A DNA stretch of 20,264 nucleotides from Hypsibius dujardini (GCA_001579985.1 LRSR01006288.1:1-20264), one strand, 5' to 3'. Shown: positions 1 through 10,209, numbered from the stretch's first letter. The notes: a model not told the origin generated them from the sequence alone. A program made the numbers and translations.

Positions 1-63
1 GAAGCAATCTTTAACCAGATAAAGTCAAACACAAACTAAATCAGCGGAACAAAAGTCCACTTC

Positions 64-84
64 AATCAATCAATCAATCAATCA
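64..84. repeat. AATC tetranucleotide tract at the 3' end of RBM19
   Basis: About five CAAT/AATC units directly abut and enter the RBM19 stop codon (TGA, 84-82, minus strand), so the 3' UTR begins in simple-sequence DNA. No AATAAA is visible on the minus strand in the 81 bases before the window edge. Confidence 0.7.
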
Positions 85-1646
85 GTCTTCTAGTTGTTCT
101 GCTTGCACGCTCTGATCCAGCTCATCGTACAGTCCTCGCTTCTTGAGCTTTTTCCTGCTGGTGTTGTCTGTTCAAAAGAGTGGCAAAGGGATTAGACACC
201 AAGACGAACTCTTGACTGGCATAAAACATGGTAACAGGCAAGACGCGAGTGTCCTGCAATGAAAAAGCGCAAGATGGTACCTTCATCGAAATGCGCGGCG
301 ACTTTGTGACGCAGGACGTCAACATTTTGATCATCCGATTCCGCCCACTCCAGCACCAGTCGTCGTGCGTAGAGATGTGTACTTTGAGATAAGGCATCAA
401 AGGCCCTCTGCAAAGGATAATTAAGGATCAGCGTAAATCATAAGGAAACAGGTGATACACACGTGGCAAAAACTTTGCGTTGACCGAATTAAGCACTTCA
501 ACTCGACAGCTGTGCATAACAGCCACCCAACGAGTGTAGTGGCTTAACTCGGTCAGCGCAAGGTTTTTGCCACGTGTGTATAACGGATTAAACAAACCAC
601 ACCTTCGCGTCATTTTTGGCATTATATTCAATGAAACAGAATCCACGATGACTCCCGGTGTCGCCCATCTTTTTAGGAAGCCGCACAGATTTCAGGTCCC
701 CAAAGACCCTGAAGCGCAATTTGTCACATCATCTGAGCTACACATGTGAACGAAAGAAAAGGTTGAACAACCTTACCGGAAGATGTCTCGAATTTCCTTC
801 TCCGAAGCTTGAAACGGAATATTTCGAACCATGATTTTCGAGGATGTTTGCTCCTGATTGGTGACCGCTTTCCGGTTATTCTCGGGAGGAGGTCTAAAGA
901 CAGGCTCCATTTAAAGAGCAGTGAAAGATGAGCAGAGTGGTGAGAGACGTACCTGACAGTTCTCTCCGAGACTTTCAGCTCCAACGTGTGTCCATCCAAA
1001 CTTCCATGCTGCAGAGTGCGAATGGCATCTTTTGCGGCGTTCACGTTCTTGAATTCCACAAAGCCATAGCCCATGGACAGGGTCTCGCCCTTTGGCCCGA
1101 GTTTCCGGGCCACCGTGGCAGACTTCACAGGGCCGGCCGTGCTAAAGAACTGGAGGCAGAAAACAACATTTCATCTCACCCATGTATCGACCGGCATGGC
1201 GACACGAGGCTGACAACGCACCTTGAACAAGGAATCGTCAACGGTGGCAAAACTGAGATTCTTCACAAAAACTGTGGCCCCTGGGATGCTTTCCTCCTTC
1301 ACTTCCTCCGCGATGGCCTTCGCAACTTTTGGAGCTGTCAACGCATCCGGAGCTGCGGCAGCGTCTGGAACTGAAGCTCCATCAGACAGGAAGACAGGAA
1401 GAGGCGCGGCTTTGCTGTGAACACTGGCATCAGGAACCCCAGACCTTTTCTCCAGAACATCTTGTGGAGCCCATTCCAAAAACAACGGCAACGATCCAAA
1501 CTACAGTGAAGAACACAAAAGAATTAAACGATGGTCTTTGGTCAGTTATAAGTGAGTCAATGTCTTCCTCTGGCTATTTGCCTCCTGCCTTTCTGCCAGA
1601 GAGTATATCTATCTGTCTATCTGTCAATCTGTCAATCTGTCTGCCC

Positions 1647-1694
<48 letters not shown>

Positions 1695-4600
1695 CTTCTG
1701 TCTTTCGACTTAAAACATTAATAACCAATACATGTTACAATCAAATATTGTTTATAATGGCTTTCACCTTTATGTATGCCAATCCCCGAAACGCTTTCTT
1801 AGCCGCCGCTGGGTCCATCATCTCCACGAGAGCTGTTATTCCCGCAGGTGGCAGGACCAAACTAGTGACTGTACCATGTTCGCTGAACAGCTTCAGGAGG
1901 TCTTCGGATTTTGTTCCGGCAGGAAGATTTTTTACCAATATTACAGTTTTGCTCCGTACCGAGTCGGTCTGAAATGGAAGAAATGACACCCTGTAATTTC
2001 TACACATCGGTTGCTGCTGGTTCAACGCATCGGTTGCAGCCAATAACGGGATTACCTGACTAAAAGCATCGAGCTTCACGCCATGAGCAATCAAGAACTC
2101 CCTTGTCTCGTTGACAATCTGAGTCTCGCCCAGTGCGACACGGACAGCAGCGCTCTGCTTATTGTTCCCCTCGGACTCCAAAATCTGCGCTTTAGAGACG
2201 TTGTATTTTTCCGCCATTACATCCATGACCGAGTTCACGCCCAGGAAGAGGCTGTTCCAGTTTTTGGCACTGCAAGAAAAGAAAAAGATATCCACCCGCA
2301 CTGAATTTTTTCAACGGAATTCGAGAGATTATTAGATACTTTTGGCTAGAATTCTTGAGCTTGGCCTTCTTGTCCTTTTTAAAAGCACTGGTGTTGCTCC
2401 CTACAGGTGGCGGTGGTATTTCCTCTTCGCGTTTCGGCTGGGCAGGCATTACGTGCAACACTCTTCCCTGTAGGAAACAGGAAAGGCATCACAAAGACAA
2501 TCGGTTTAAGGCGACAATTGTTCACCACGATTACAAACTGGACTCGTTCACTAGTACACAGATCAAACCGGCAGGCGACCAGAAGTCAAGACAGACAAAC
2601 ACATAGAACAAGGGCAGCGGACTGATAATAACACATACGTGAAAGTCCTTCCCGTCTAAACTCAGTGCCTTCACTGCATGCTCAGGCATCATAAACGTGA
2701 CGATCCCATAGCCTTTGTTCCGCTGAGTATCCCGGTCGATAGGCAAAATTAACTCAGATACGGGACCTGGAATATCAAGCACCACCGTCAAAACATACTG
2801 CACCATGATTAGCAATTAGGCATAGACTACAGTCAACGACAAGACTGAGTACACTGGAGGGTCCGGGGAATAAGCAAAAGGGGCGGGGCAAGGGGTGGTT
2901 TTCAAGCAGTCGAACAATCAACCACCTGCCACCCCCCTGCTCCGCCCCTTTTGCCCATACTCCGGACCCTCCAGTATACTCAACCACCTGACCCCCCTGC
3001 TCCGCCCCTTTTGCCCATACCCCGGACCCTTCAGTGTACTCAACCACCTGATCCCCCCCTGCTCCGCCCCTTTTGCCCATACCCCGGACCCTCCAGTGTA
3101 CTCAATCTTGTCGTTGAATGTATACCGAATTTAGTGAACAAAGTCTCTAGACCATCGTGCGTGCAGGAGAATGGAAGGTTGCGAACAAAAAGCCGACCCG
3201 AATCGCCAAGCGGTTCGGGTTGTAGTGCCGGGTCAGTAGTTGCTTCCGGAGCGGCAGTTGATTCTGCAGCTTCGTCCTCGTCTCCTCCTCCTTGGGACTC
3301 TTGACACTTGCTGACCGTCACGTTCTGGCCATTGATGGGCTTTTTGTCGTATGTTGGAGTGACGGCTGCTTGCACATCGGCTTTTGACGCAAACTGAACA
3401 AACGCGATATCTGAAGTTAAAAGAAAAAACGGAAAATAAGTAAATAAAATATAAATTGTTTAATAAAATTCCCGCTCCGCTTATCGCCCTGTCTGACTCT
3501 TAGCAGTTCGATATGCTTTCCCCCACCCGAGTCAAATATGCCTTACCTCTGGCTTTCTTCGGCAAATTTACTCTCAGAATTTTGAGCGGCTTGAAAAAGT
3601 TCCACAGATCCTCCTTCTTCACGCCCTTCGGCAGATGCTTCACCTTCACCGCATTCTTCATTTTGTCGAAGGATTCCTTCCCTGCTGCAGCAGAGTCCTT
3701 CTCAGCCGGCACAGCTTCCGCGACTTTCGAGTTGGGTTTAGCCGGTTTTTGTCCGGTAAACGACAGCAAATCATCGTTATTCCACGCTGATTTATTCTGC
3801 TTGGTCTGGTAAAACTCGATAAACTCCGGATCATTGCGCGCCTTCTCCAGAGCAGCCTTATCTTCATCCGTCAGCAGGGGATTCCGCATCATCTGCGTAA
3901 ACTTGTCCTCCTCTTCCCGCGACTTTTTCAACTCCTCCTTGCTAGGGGCCTTCACTTTTCCATTGACTTTTGCACCGCCGATTGCCTTTTCCCGCGCTTG
4001 GAACCTCGACGAGTCCGCGCTGTGTTGACTCCAAGGTCGTGTCTTCTCCTGCAAAGGAATGGGAAATATTTAATTAGTAAATACTCTGTAAACGCATGGC
4101 ATTAAAAATTTTCTAATGTATTGGAATTATATGATCCATCAACAATCCTTCACTAAATAAATCGAGAATATAAATTCGTTCTATCCTCTTCACCAACCAA
4201 TCAATCAATGGACCGAGCAATCAATGGACCAACCAAATAATCAATCGATGAACCAACCAATCAATCAATCGATGAACCAACCAATCAATCAATAAACAGA
4301 CCAATCAATCAATGGACCAACTGATCGCTCACATTGGAGCAAACTCAATCAATTCACCAATCAATGAAAAGAAAGGCACGGCACGTTTCACGAACTTTGT
4401 CGCCGATATCTCCGAGACTTCGACAATCTTCCACTTGGATCTTGGCAGTGTCAATGTACGTGGCATTGAAGTATGCCTTGGCGGCTTGAGCTTCCGCTTC
4501 GGTTTCGTACCCGACGAAGGCAAATCGCCGGAACGTTCCTCCTTTGGCATGCTTCAGATTAATGTCCGTCACTAATCCCTTTTGCTCAAAAATGGTTTTC

Positions 4601-4731
4601 AAGCGCTGCTCAGTGATCTGGAAGGACAACAAAAAATTACCTACAACCAGGACCGGCTAAAACTGCGGTAAGTGTAGGACCCGGTAAAAACTTACGCCGT
4701 TCGGGAGATTTTTCACAATTAAACGCGACAT
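82..4731 (-). CDS. RBM19: RBM19/Mrd1 homologue, multi-RRM ribosome-biogenesis protein (14 coding exons)
   Basis: Coding exons by my splicing: 4731-4696, 4617-4396, 4048-3547, 3410-3126, 2766-2639, 2467-2340, 2269-2056, 1968-1768, 1500-1222, 1149-953, 893-777, 708-603, 407-281, 167-82. They total 2628 nt (875 aa plus stop), phases agree at every junction and all introns are GT-AG. The start MSRLIVKNLPNG matches the conserved N-terminus of RBM19/Mrd1 and has A at -3. Six RRMs are visible, near residues 1-80, 219-290, 322-400, 511-580, 645-730 and 752-832. RNP1-like strings include FRRFAFVGY, NKGYGIVTF, MGYGFVEF and RGFCFIEY; RRM4 lacks a clear RNP1. The linker keeps DPEFIEF and a W-N-DDL segment. 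The length is near that of the yeast (about 887 aa) and human (960 aa) proteins. The family acts in the nucleolus in 18S pre-rRNA processing. The exon 2 donor (GTTCGT) is weak and is the least certain junction. Confidence 0.95.
456..580. mobile_element. MITE-like inverted-repeat element, copy 1 (inside RBM19 intron 12)
   Basis: The 125-bp element starts TACACACGTGGCAAAAAC and ends with the reverse complement (GCCACGTGTGTA). Imperfect arms of about 45 bp meet in a short loop. TA at both ends fits a TA target duplication around CACACGTGGC termini, as in Tc1/mariner-derived MITEs. A second copy lies at 7004-7138. There is no coding capacity. It sits wholly inside intron 12 (408-602) of RBM19 and leaves splice sites intact. 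Confidence 0.8.
1605..1702. repeat. (TGTC)n / CTAT microsatellite in RBM19 intron 8
   Basis: Interrupted CTAT, CTGTCAAT and then about a dozen uninterrupted TGTC units, all inside intron 8 (1501-1767). This is ordinary intronic simple sequence. Confidence 0.9.
2849..3103. repeat. GC-rich minisatellite, three direct copies plus one inverted partial copy (RBM19 intron 4)
   Basis: A unit of about 60-62 bp (containing CCCCTGCTCCGCCCCTTTT, GCCCATAC, CCGGACCCT, CAGTGTACTCAACCACCTG) is repeated head-to-tail from about 2920 to 3103. A partial copy on the opposite strand occupies about 2849-2900, so the intron transcript could fold into a long GC-rich hairpin. The array lies entirely within intron 4 (2767-3125) and accounts for most of it. 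Confidence 0.9.
4190..4376. repeat. Degenerate AATC/GGACCAACC repeat tract in RBM19 intron 2
   Basis: Alternating CAATCAAT blocks with ATGGACCAACCA or ATGAACCAACCA spacers fill the part of intron 2 (4049-4395) next to exon 2. The motif family (AATC on this strand, GATT on the other) recurs at 64-84, 5389-5410, 5800-5833, 7620-7640, 9477-9558 and 9720-9750. Confidence 0.85.
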
Positions 4732-5465
4732 CTTGCTGGCTGTTTAGAAATCCAAAACAAATTTGACGATAGCAAAATGTGTCGGGACTTCTAGAATCTG
4801 CAAGGATGTCGTTTGATTACTGAACGTAAAGCACAAGAAACGAAAACAGACAACATCAGAAGTCGTAACTTCAGCAAAATCAGCTGGTACAAAATGTTAC
4901 GAAATAATTTGATTAATTGATTTGTGTATCCAGTGAGATTTACTGATATACCATCGGAGTATCCACTGGCTTAGTTCGCAGTCATCGAATGATTGCTGGA
5001 TTGTGGTTTTCCTGCTCCCGGAACGGTAACTGGGGACTACTGCGTTGATTGATGGATTGCAACGTAATTTCGAGTTTGGAGGCGGGGCTAGTTCAAGGGC
5101 CAGACTGCGTTGATTGATGGATTGCAGCGTGGTTTAGAGTTTGAAGGCGGGGCTAGTTCAAGTGCCAGACCCATCGGGCCCTCATTCTATATTTCTTTTT
5201 CCCCCAGAGCGTAGTCATTCTTACTTTTACTTGCTAGTTTTCCTTAATCTCGTATTCTCTAAAATTAAATGCATACTCCGCCCTACTTGCGATTTTAGTG
5301 ATGGCTAGTAAAGTAAAGTTTTTAGTTTAGATTCCGCTGCATTTATTGCGGATCAAGACAGCTCCACCGCACTTTATTATGCCACCTCATGATTGATTAA
5401 TTGATTGGATTGTCTGCCTCGTCACAAAAATTCTACATGCTGCTGCGGTGTTGTAACTGTCCACC
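4732..5465. promoter_or_regulatory. Divergent (head-to-head) intergenic region between RBM19 and SDF4
   Basis: RBM19 starts leftward at 4731 and SDF4 rightward at 5466, so this 734-bp spacer must hold both 5' UTRs and promoters. It contains a tandem duplication (5039-5168) with GC boxes and no convincing ORF. I see no clear TATA box at a useful distance from either start codon. A bidirectional promoter is inferred from the arrangement only. Confidence 0.5.
5039..5168. repeat. 65-bp tandem duplication carrying GC boxes
   Basis: Units 5039-5103 and 5104-5168 share ACTGCGTTGATTGATGG at the start and AGGCGGGGCTAGTTCAAG near the end, with a few substitutions between. Each carries GGCGGGGC, a match to an Sp1/KLF-type GC box. 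It lies in the divergent RBM19-SDF4 spacer, so it may duplicate a promoter element. Confidence 0.8.
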
Positions 5466-6658
5466 ATGATCGTTCTTCGCCGCCGCGTTAAAGTTATTAT
5501 CCAAGCTGGTGTGGCTTTTGTTTTAGTAGTTTTTGTCCTCTTCGCGGTCTCCACATGGAACACATTTTCCCATCGGGAACTGGATGATTTTATGCGGGGC
5601 CAGCACAACAACCGAAGGAGAAATGCCTTAATTCCCGGTGATGGTGTTGGTGATACGGTGCAACTGTTGACGGATGCTTTTACCAAAGCGGACGCCAATT
5701 CTGATAAATTGCTGACCAGCGAAGAGATAGAGACTTGGATTGTAGACAGGACGCAAGAACATTTGAATGGAGGGGAAGGTGCGCTCTTCTAGATTGTATT
5801 CATGATTGATTGACTGATTGATTGATTGATTAACTGCGCGTCATTGTCGGTTATTCTAGACCTCCATGCTTTTATGCTTTACCTCTTGCAAAGCCGTCCA
5901 TGAAAACCAGTCATTCTAGAAATTTTTATCGATAAAAATATTGACAGGTTTTTATTGACAATGTCTCAATTGATTGATGGATTGAGTGCTTGTTTCGATC
6001 ATCGTACGCAACTGCTTGCTGTGTTTATTCTCAGTTTTGCGTTTGGTTTGCAGAGGAGCTTGCGAAGATGTTTGTCGAGGCTGACAAAGACCAATCGGGC
6101 TATGCGTCGTGGGAAGAGTTTGCTCTTTGGTTTCGGCGTCACCCGGCGCAGCATGGCAAGACCAGTCTCGAAGACCACAAGGAAGAGTGGGGCGTTGCCG
6201 ACTCCAACCACGACAAAATGCTTGACAGGCATGAATTTCTTTGCTTCCGCCACCCGGAGCTGTGCAAGGAAACGCTGCGACAACTGACTCAAGATGTGAT
6301 TAAGAATCTGGACAAAAATTCGGACGGCAAGCTGACGGAGGATGAGTACATCGCACCGCCGCCCGGTCAAGTCGAGGAGGGCTTTCAGGACTATGAGGAT
6401 AAATTCAAGGATCAGCGGAAGAGGGAATTCGCTGTTGTTGACAAGGACAAGAACGGAATTGCGACGGAGGATGAACTCAATGTTTTCCTTGATCCGCGAA
6501 ATCATATTCACGCGAAAACCGAAGCGGAAGAGCTCATCGATGCTGCGGATGATAACGACGATGGTCGGCTATCGCTGGAGGAAGTTATGAAGCATAAAGA
6601 TTTGTTCGAGCAGAGTAAACTCATGGACGTCGGGGAAACTTTCCATAATGATTTTTGA
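5466..6658 (+). CDS. SDF4: Cab45/SDF4-like Golgi-lumen calcium-binding protein (2 exons)
   Basis: Exons 5466-5778 and 6054-6658 join in phase 1 (GTGCGC donor, GTTTGCAG acceptor) to give 305 aa. CCACCATG is a good Kozak context. An N-terminal basic stretch followed by a hydrophobic segment (residues about 9-28) is a signal sequence or anchor. Six canonical EF-hand loops are readable at 76-87, 115-126, 154-165, 191-202, 234-245 and 270-281, each with D at position 1 and E at 12 (for example DKDQSGYASWEE). The C-terminus ends HNDF, comparable to the HEEF end of vertebrate Cab45, and the DRKREF and SKLMD segments also match that family. CREC proteins of this type act in the secretory pathway; Cab45 sorts cargo at the trans-Golgi in a calcium-dependent way. 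It is somewhat shorter than human Cab45 (about 362 aa). Another CREC member (calumenin, reticulocalbin) is possible, but the tail favours Cab45. Confidence 0.9.
5800..5833. repeat. TGAT tetranucleotide tract in SDF4 intron
   Basis: GATTGATT units inside the single SDF4 intron (5779-6053), the same repeat family as the AATC tracts elsewhere in the host part of the window. Confidence 0.8.
5922..5939. promoter_or_regulatory. 18-bp perfect palindrome with TATCGATA core (DRE-like)
   Basis: ATTTTTATCGATAAAAAT reads identically on both strands. Its core TATCGATA equals the Drosophila DRE (DREF-binding) consensus. It sits in the SDF4 intron. Function is speculative; AT-rich palindromes arise by chance. 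Confidence 0.3.
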
Positions 6659-7428
6659 GTGCCGAGCCGAGGGTTAATCGTTACATACCGGTAATTTCTA
6701 TAATCGTACGGTGCATTGGTTCCTCTAGTCATAACATGTTTAACTTGTGCGGCTCCATCACGTGTTTCATCTGATCTCGAGTCTGGATGCACGTGAATTA
6801 TTCTTGTTTTAGTTGAAGACCCGAACAACGTTTAAGGATCTGTTTATTTGATCTGTCTTTTTCTTATAGCGGCATTTTTTTGTTAAGACCGCGCAGGCCA
6901 ATTTGCAGTGGGAATTGAATGGTTTCTTTAAAGGAGCCAAAAATTATCTTGTAATATGAGAACGGACGAAAAGTCAACAATGTGGCGCATTCTCTTTACT
7001 ACGTACACGTGGCAAAAACTTTGCGTTGACCGAATTAAGCACTTTAACTCGCGGCTGTGTACCAATTGTACAACAGCTATGCGTTGAACGAGTGTAATGG
7101 CTTAACTCAGTTAGCGCAAGGTTTTTGCCACGTGTGTAGATCAGGTTTCGAAATTTCTTAGCATTCCAATTTCAATCCAACAAGCGCACAACTTGTCCTC
7201 ATCAGTGATAGGACCGTCACCGCGCGCCCGCACTTTCTACTAGTGCATCGTGCAAGGATTGAAAAAAAAGAACAAACAATGAAAACGACTGTCTTTGAGA
7301 TCAAAATGCACACAAGCACAAGCTCCAGTTCAAGTTTCCTACCTGAGTAATGGCAACGAAACAAGCTTCCGCTTGAAAATGGAAGCCGTCAGTCTCAAGC
7401 ATGGATGGGTAAAATACAACAGTCGAAA
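6659..7428. other. Convergent intergenic region between SDF4 and ARL6IP4
   Basis: The two genes end tail-to-tail across this 770-bp stretch, so it should contain both 3' UTRs. I see no canonical AATAAA for either gene. The only structured feature is the second MITE copy at 7004-7138. No ORF here has homology that I recognise. Confidence 0.6.
7004..7138. mobile_element. MITE-like inverted-repeat element, copy 2
   Basis: About 135 bp, with arms starting TACACGTGGCAAAAACT and ending GCCACGTGTGTA. It shares CTTTGCGTTGACCGAATTAA with copy 1 at 456-580 in the same orientation. The loop differs (it contains TACCAATTGTACAA) and the left terminus has lost one CA. There is no coding capacity. It lies between the 3' ends of SDF4 and ARL6IP4. 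Confidence 0.8.
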
Positions 7429-8351
7429 TCATTTGTGTCGTTTCAGGCCAAGCACAGTTTCGAAGAAGGCTCCGTCAGCTTTAGTTGCAGACTGTAAGCA
7501 AAGTACTCAGTTAAGTCCTGTACTCGCACTAACGGCAACAATTTGGTGAATCCAAGTTTGCTTATTCAGTCGATCGATTATGGTAATGCAACAATTTAAG
7601 GAGCCGGTTAGGCCCAACATCGATTGATTGATCGATTGGCAAGAACTTGCACTTTACAATATACACTTGCGGTTGATTGAAGTGTTGATCGAGTGATCTG
7701 CACAAACCTTATTAATGGCAATGTGCATGTCTCGGGTAACAATCTCCTCCATTATCTCACCGTCCCCACGGATAAGACTGCACAACCGAACAACCAAACG
7801 ATAATTGTAATGCCGTACCACTATCCCCTCAGCTGCGAACCTTACCGTGTCCGGCCCGTCTCGGGATCGTGCACTTTCCTCAAAGTCGTCTGATGCTTCT
7901 CCCACTGCTCCTTTGTCATGGGTCCCTTTGGCTTCACCGCTTCTGGCATCGTAGCAAGCGAAAGATCCGGACCACACATTGGTTCAGCCAGCAAACGCAA
8001 CCGGTCAGCTATGCTGGATGATCCGTCCGACGGAGTTGGGGCAACGGAAGATTCAACGTCGATATCGCGAGATGATTTCTTGCTCTTTTTCTGCTTTTTT
8101 GCCTTTTTCTTGGCCTTTTTCTCTTTGCGCTTTCTCCGCTCCGTGGACGAGCTATCGCTGGAATCTGTAGAGAGACTAAAAATACTTGTTAAGATTTAAC
8201 AAAGTTATTTTGGAAAGAAGATATTTCGCTACACGGACCTTCCATCTCGCTTTTCATCGTCGTGCTTGCTCTTCCGACGCGTTTTCTTGCTTGATTTTTT
8301 CGATTTCTTCCGCCTTTTCGAGACAGAATCGCCCGAAGTCGAATCACTCAT
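7429..8351 (-). CDS. ARL6IP4: ARL6IP4/SR-25 homologue, nuclear splicing-associated protein (4 exons)
   Basis: Exons 8351-8239, 8175-7846, 7777-7708 and 7491-7429 splice in phase to 576 nt, 191 aa. The N-terminal half is Ser/Lys/Arg-rich and disordered, with runs such as KRRKKSKKSSKKTRRKSK and a second KKAKKKAKKQKKSKK block, probable nuclear/nucleolar localisation signals. The C-terminal part carries the family signature GPMTKEQWEKHQ, then HDPETGRTR split by intron 2, then LIRGDGEIMEEIV, and after intron 3 SATKADGAF, matching the conserved ARL6IP4 C-terminus. Family members are nuclear-speckle proteins that affect splice-site choice and bind the small GTPase ARL6. The final residues diverge from the vertebrate ending. 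The 3' gene end faces SDF4. The first donor is GTCCGT and the second intron is only 68 bp. Confidence 0.92.
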
Positions 8352-8819
8352 TTTCCAAAAGAGCAGAAAAATCAGAAAAATTTTATCACGAAAAATCGAG
8401 CTGAAAACGAAAACAACGGAACAGAATGCTAAAATTCAAAACAGCTGATTTCGATGATCAAACAATTCAAAACTACTGTACTGTAATACTAATACTTCAA
8501 TTCTAGCAGTATTAGTAATGAACCGAATTGAACGGACGAACGACCATGACGGCGGGCGGGCTTAGCCTGTTTCAAGCCTTCCCGCGGTTAAAGTATTAAT
8601 TAAAAATGTGGTTCTACACTTCTGATTTATACAGCAACCCGTCACCGTTTTTGGACTTGGACCGGTAGCAGGTAGAGCATGTAGCATTTGATGTAAAAAT
8701 CGGCCAACGCTTTTCGCTAAAAAACTTAAAAGGTAAAAAGGGTACGAGTACTAACTCAGTACCAGGCAAACGCTATGGGTTGAATCGCTACATAGGTTGA
8801 ATCGGTCGGGTGGCAGAGG

Positions 8820-8870
8820 CGCCACAAGTGTAAATTGAATGAGTCTCGTTTACAATTTACACTTGTGGCG
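8820..8870. repeat. 18-bp perfect hairpin
   Basis: CGCCACAAGTGTAAATTG (8820-8837) is followed after 15 bases by its exact reverse complement (8853-8870). No T-run follows and no gene ends here, so it is not a bacterial-type terminator. It could be a remnant of an inverted-repeat transposon or a short foldback. Confidence 0.8.
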
Positions 8871-9033
8871 AGTAGTGGATAACTGGGGGTTCCAGCACAT
8901 TTTTACAAATGTTGTAAAACCCCTAAAACCTATGTAAAAACCCCTACAATACATACACATATTGGAATTGATCTTTCATTTCCTAGTAGGAAAAGAAGAG
9001 TTCTGCCACATTTTTTATTTTTTTGTAAAACAT

Positions 9034-9182
9034 ATCATGAAATTCTATTGGCAGGCAGTAACATAGTACTGCTTTTAGATCATAAAATTCTTTTGGTAGG
9101 CAGTAACATGTACTGCTATTAGATCATAAAATTCTTTTGGCAAACAGTAACGTAGTACTGCTATTAGATCATAAAATTCTTA
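9034..9182. repeat. 45-bp tandem repeat, 3.3 copies
   Basis: Units at 9034-9078, 9079-9122, 9123-9167 and a partial unit 9168-9182 share ATCATAAAATTCTTTTGG, CAGTAAC and GTACTGCTATTAG with a few substitutions. There are no unique spacers, so this is a minisatellite and not a CRISPR-like array. Confidence 0.9.
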
Positions 9183-9333
9183 AACTGTAATATTCTAACC
9201 ACCTAAGACACCAATCATAGATCTCTTAGATAGGTAAAATATTAATAGTTGAAAGGTAGGGCCTTGTACGTAGTGTTGCACCGCCCTAGCACATCGCCAT
9301 AGGTGGTGATCATAACGTGAATTATTTAAAGTA

Positions 9334-10209
9334 TTAGTGGCTTGTTTCAGCCAGAGAAAGAAGAGTTGCTCGTCGCTGTTGCAGATGAAGTAATAGACCA
9401 GCTGAAGCTGGTGCACCTGCAATAATAAATAGATGTCAGTAACATCGCTGTGGCAGCATATTACGCTGTGGCGGTAATTGATTGATCGATCATCATGTTT
9501 GTATTGTTTGCTCGATCGATTGCTTGTTGGTTGATTGATACGATTGATTGAGTGATTGCCCGCATACTGGTCTGCACTTTCTAACGTCGCTTTTTCATGA
9601 GGATGCTGGTGTTGTTATAGGTTTTCCTCTGATATTCATGTGAACTTGTATGAGTGGTTCAACCGTGGAGATGGAGTTAATCCGATGTTTTCAACGTTTT
9701 ACAGTGTTGGATTTTAATATTCAATCAACCAATCAACCAATCAATCAACCCCAACAAAAGCAAACATACCGTCGTGATGGGGCCCCCCATCGTGTCTGCC
9801 AACTCTCCGAGCCTTCCTCCGAGAACTCGTCCTAGCCCTGGGGTCATTCCAAGGGGTGCTTCCCCATCTCGTAACCCCTGATAGATCATGGCTTTTCGCC
9901 CTGCCATGATCTAAAAAGAAACAACAGATTAACCTCAAGAAGCTTAGCGACCCCCGTGTCGTTCCGCGATCACAAATTCCCTATACACCATTCGATTGAT
10001 GAATTTTTGAACCCATCACACATACCAGAAGGTTTCCCCCTCGATCCTCCGAAGTTGTTGATAAATGGGAAGGTTCGAAAGGGTGATGCAATGCCACGTT
10101 GCTTGACGATCCGAGAAATTGATTTGGAGAAGTAGCACGGTGAGGGAACAGGGGAATTTGTTGATGTGAGAAATGACTCCGCCGAGCTCGCCACATTTAC
10201 AGTGGGCAT
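9334..10209 (-). CDS. Candidate spliced gene, product not recognised (weak)
   Basis: Three blocks on the minus strand are linked by good splice signals: a block ending at 10026 before GTATGT, a 141-nt exon 9910-9770 (TTTTTAG acceptor, GTATGT donor), and a block starting at 9416 after TTATTGCAG. The middle exon is a multiple of three. Two reading frames stay open across it. One begins with ATG at 10209 and stops at 9334 (about 135 aa, Arg/Ser/Pro-rich). The other contains the glycine-rich string LGMTPGLGRVLGGRLGEL and runs on past 9334 to about 9195. I recognise neither product and cannot choose between them. It could equally be a non-coding RNA or chance splice sites. Confidence 0.25.
9477..9558. 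repeat. GATT/GATCGAT simple-repeat tract
   Basis: Interrupted GATTGATC, TCGATCGATTG and GATTGATTG blocks, one of the tetranucleotide family that recurs in the host part of this window. Confidence 0.7.
9720..9750. repeat. AATC/AACC simple-repeat tract
   Basis: Short CAATCAACCAATCAACC run just downstream of the 9770 splice donor of the weak candidate gene, therefore in its second putative intron (9417-9769). Confidence 0.7.

Larger units (their letters stand above)
8352..9333. other. Intergenic DNA upstream of ARL6IP4
   Basis: No gene that I can support. It holds the ARL6IP4 promoter (no obvious TATA), a small imperfect dyad at 8487-8517 (TACTAATACT / AGTATTAGTA), a long hairpin at 8820-8870, an AT-rich stretch with TAAAACCCCT-like repeats (about 8913-8950) and a 45-bp tandem repeat at 9034-9182. 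Confidence 0.5.

Noticed and set aside
928-1374. Plus-strand open frame opposite RBM19 exons 9-10
   Set aside because: It is antisense to well-supported RRM exons and has no recognisable content; the same applies to other frames opposite RBM19 between 1223 and 4028.
5999-6511. Long minus-strand open frame opposite SDF4 exon 2
   Set aside because: It mirrors EF-hand codons on the other strand and has no family features.
8913-8950. TAAAACCCCTAAAACC-like string considered as telomeric repeat
   Set aside because: Only two irregular units; not a telomere array.
9034-9182. Repeat array considered as CRISPR-like
   Set aside because: Units are contiguous and diverged without unique spacers, and the DNA is eukaryotic; it is a minisatellite.
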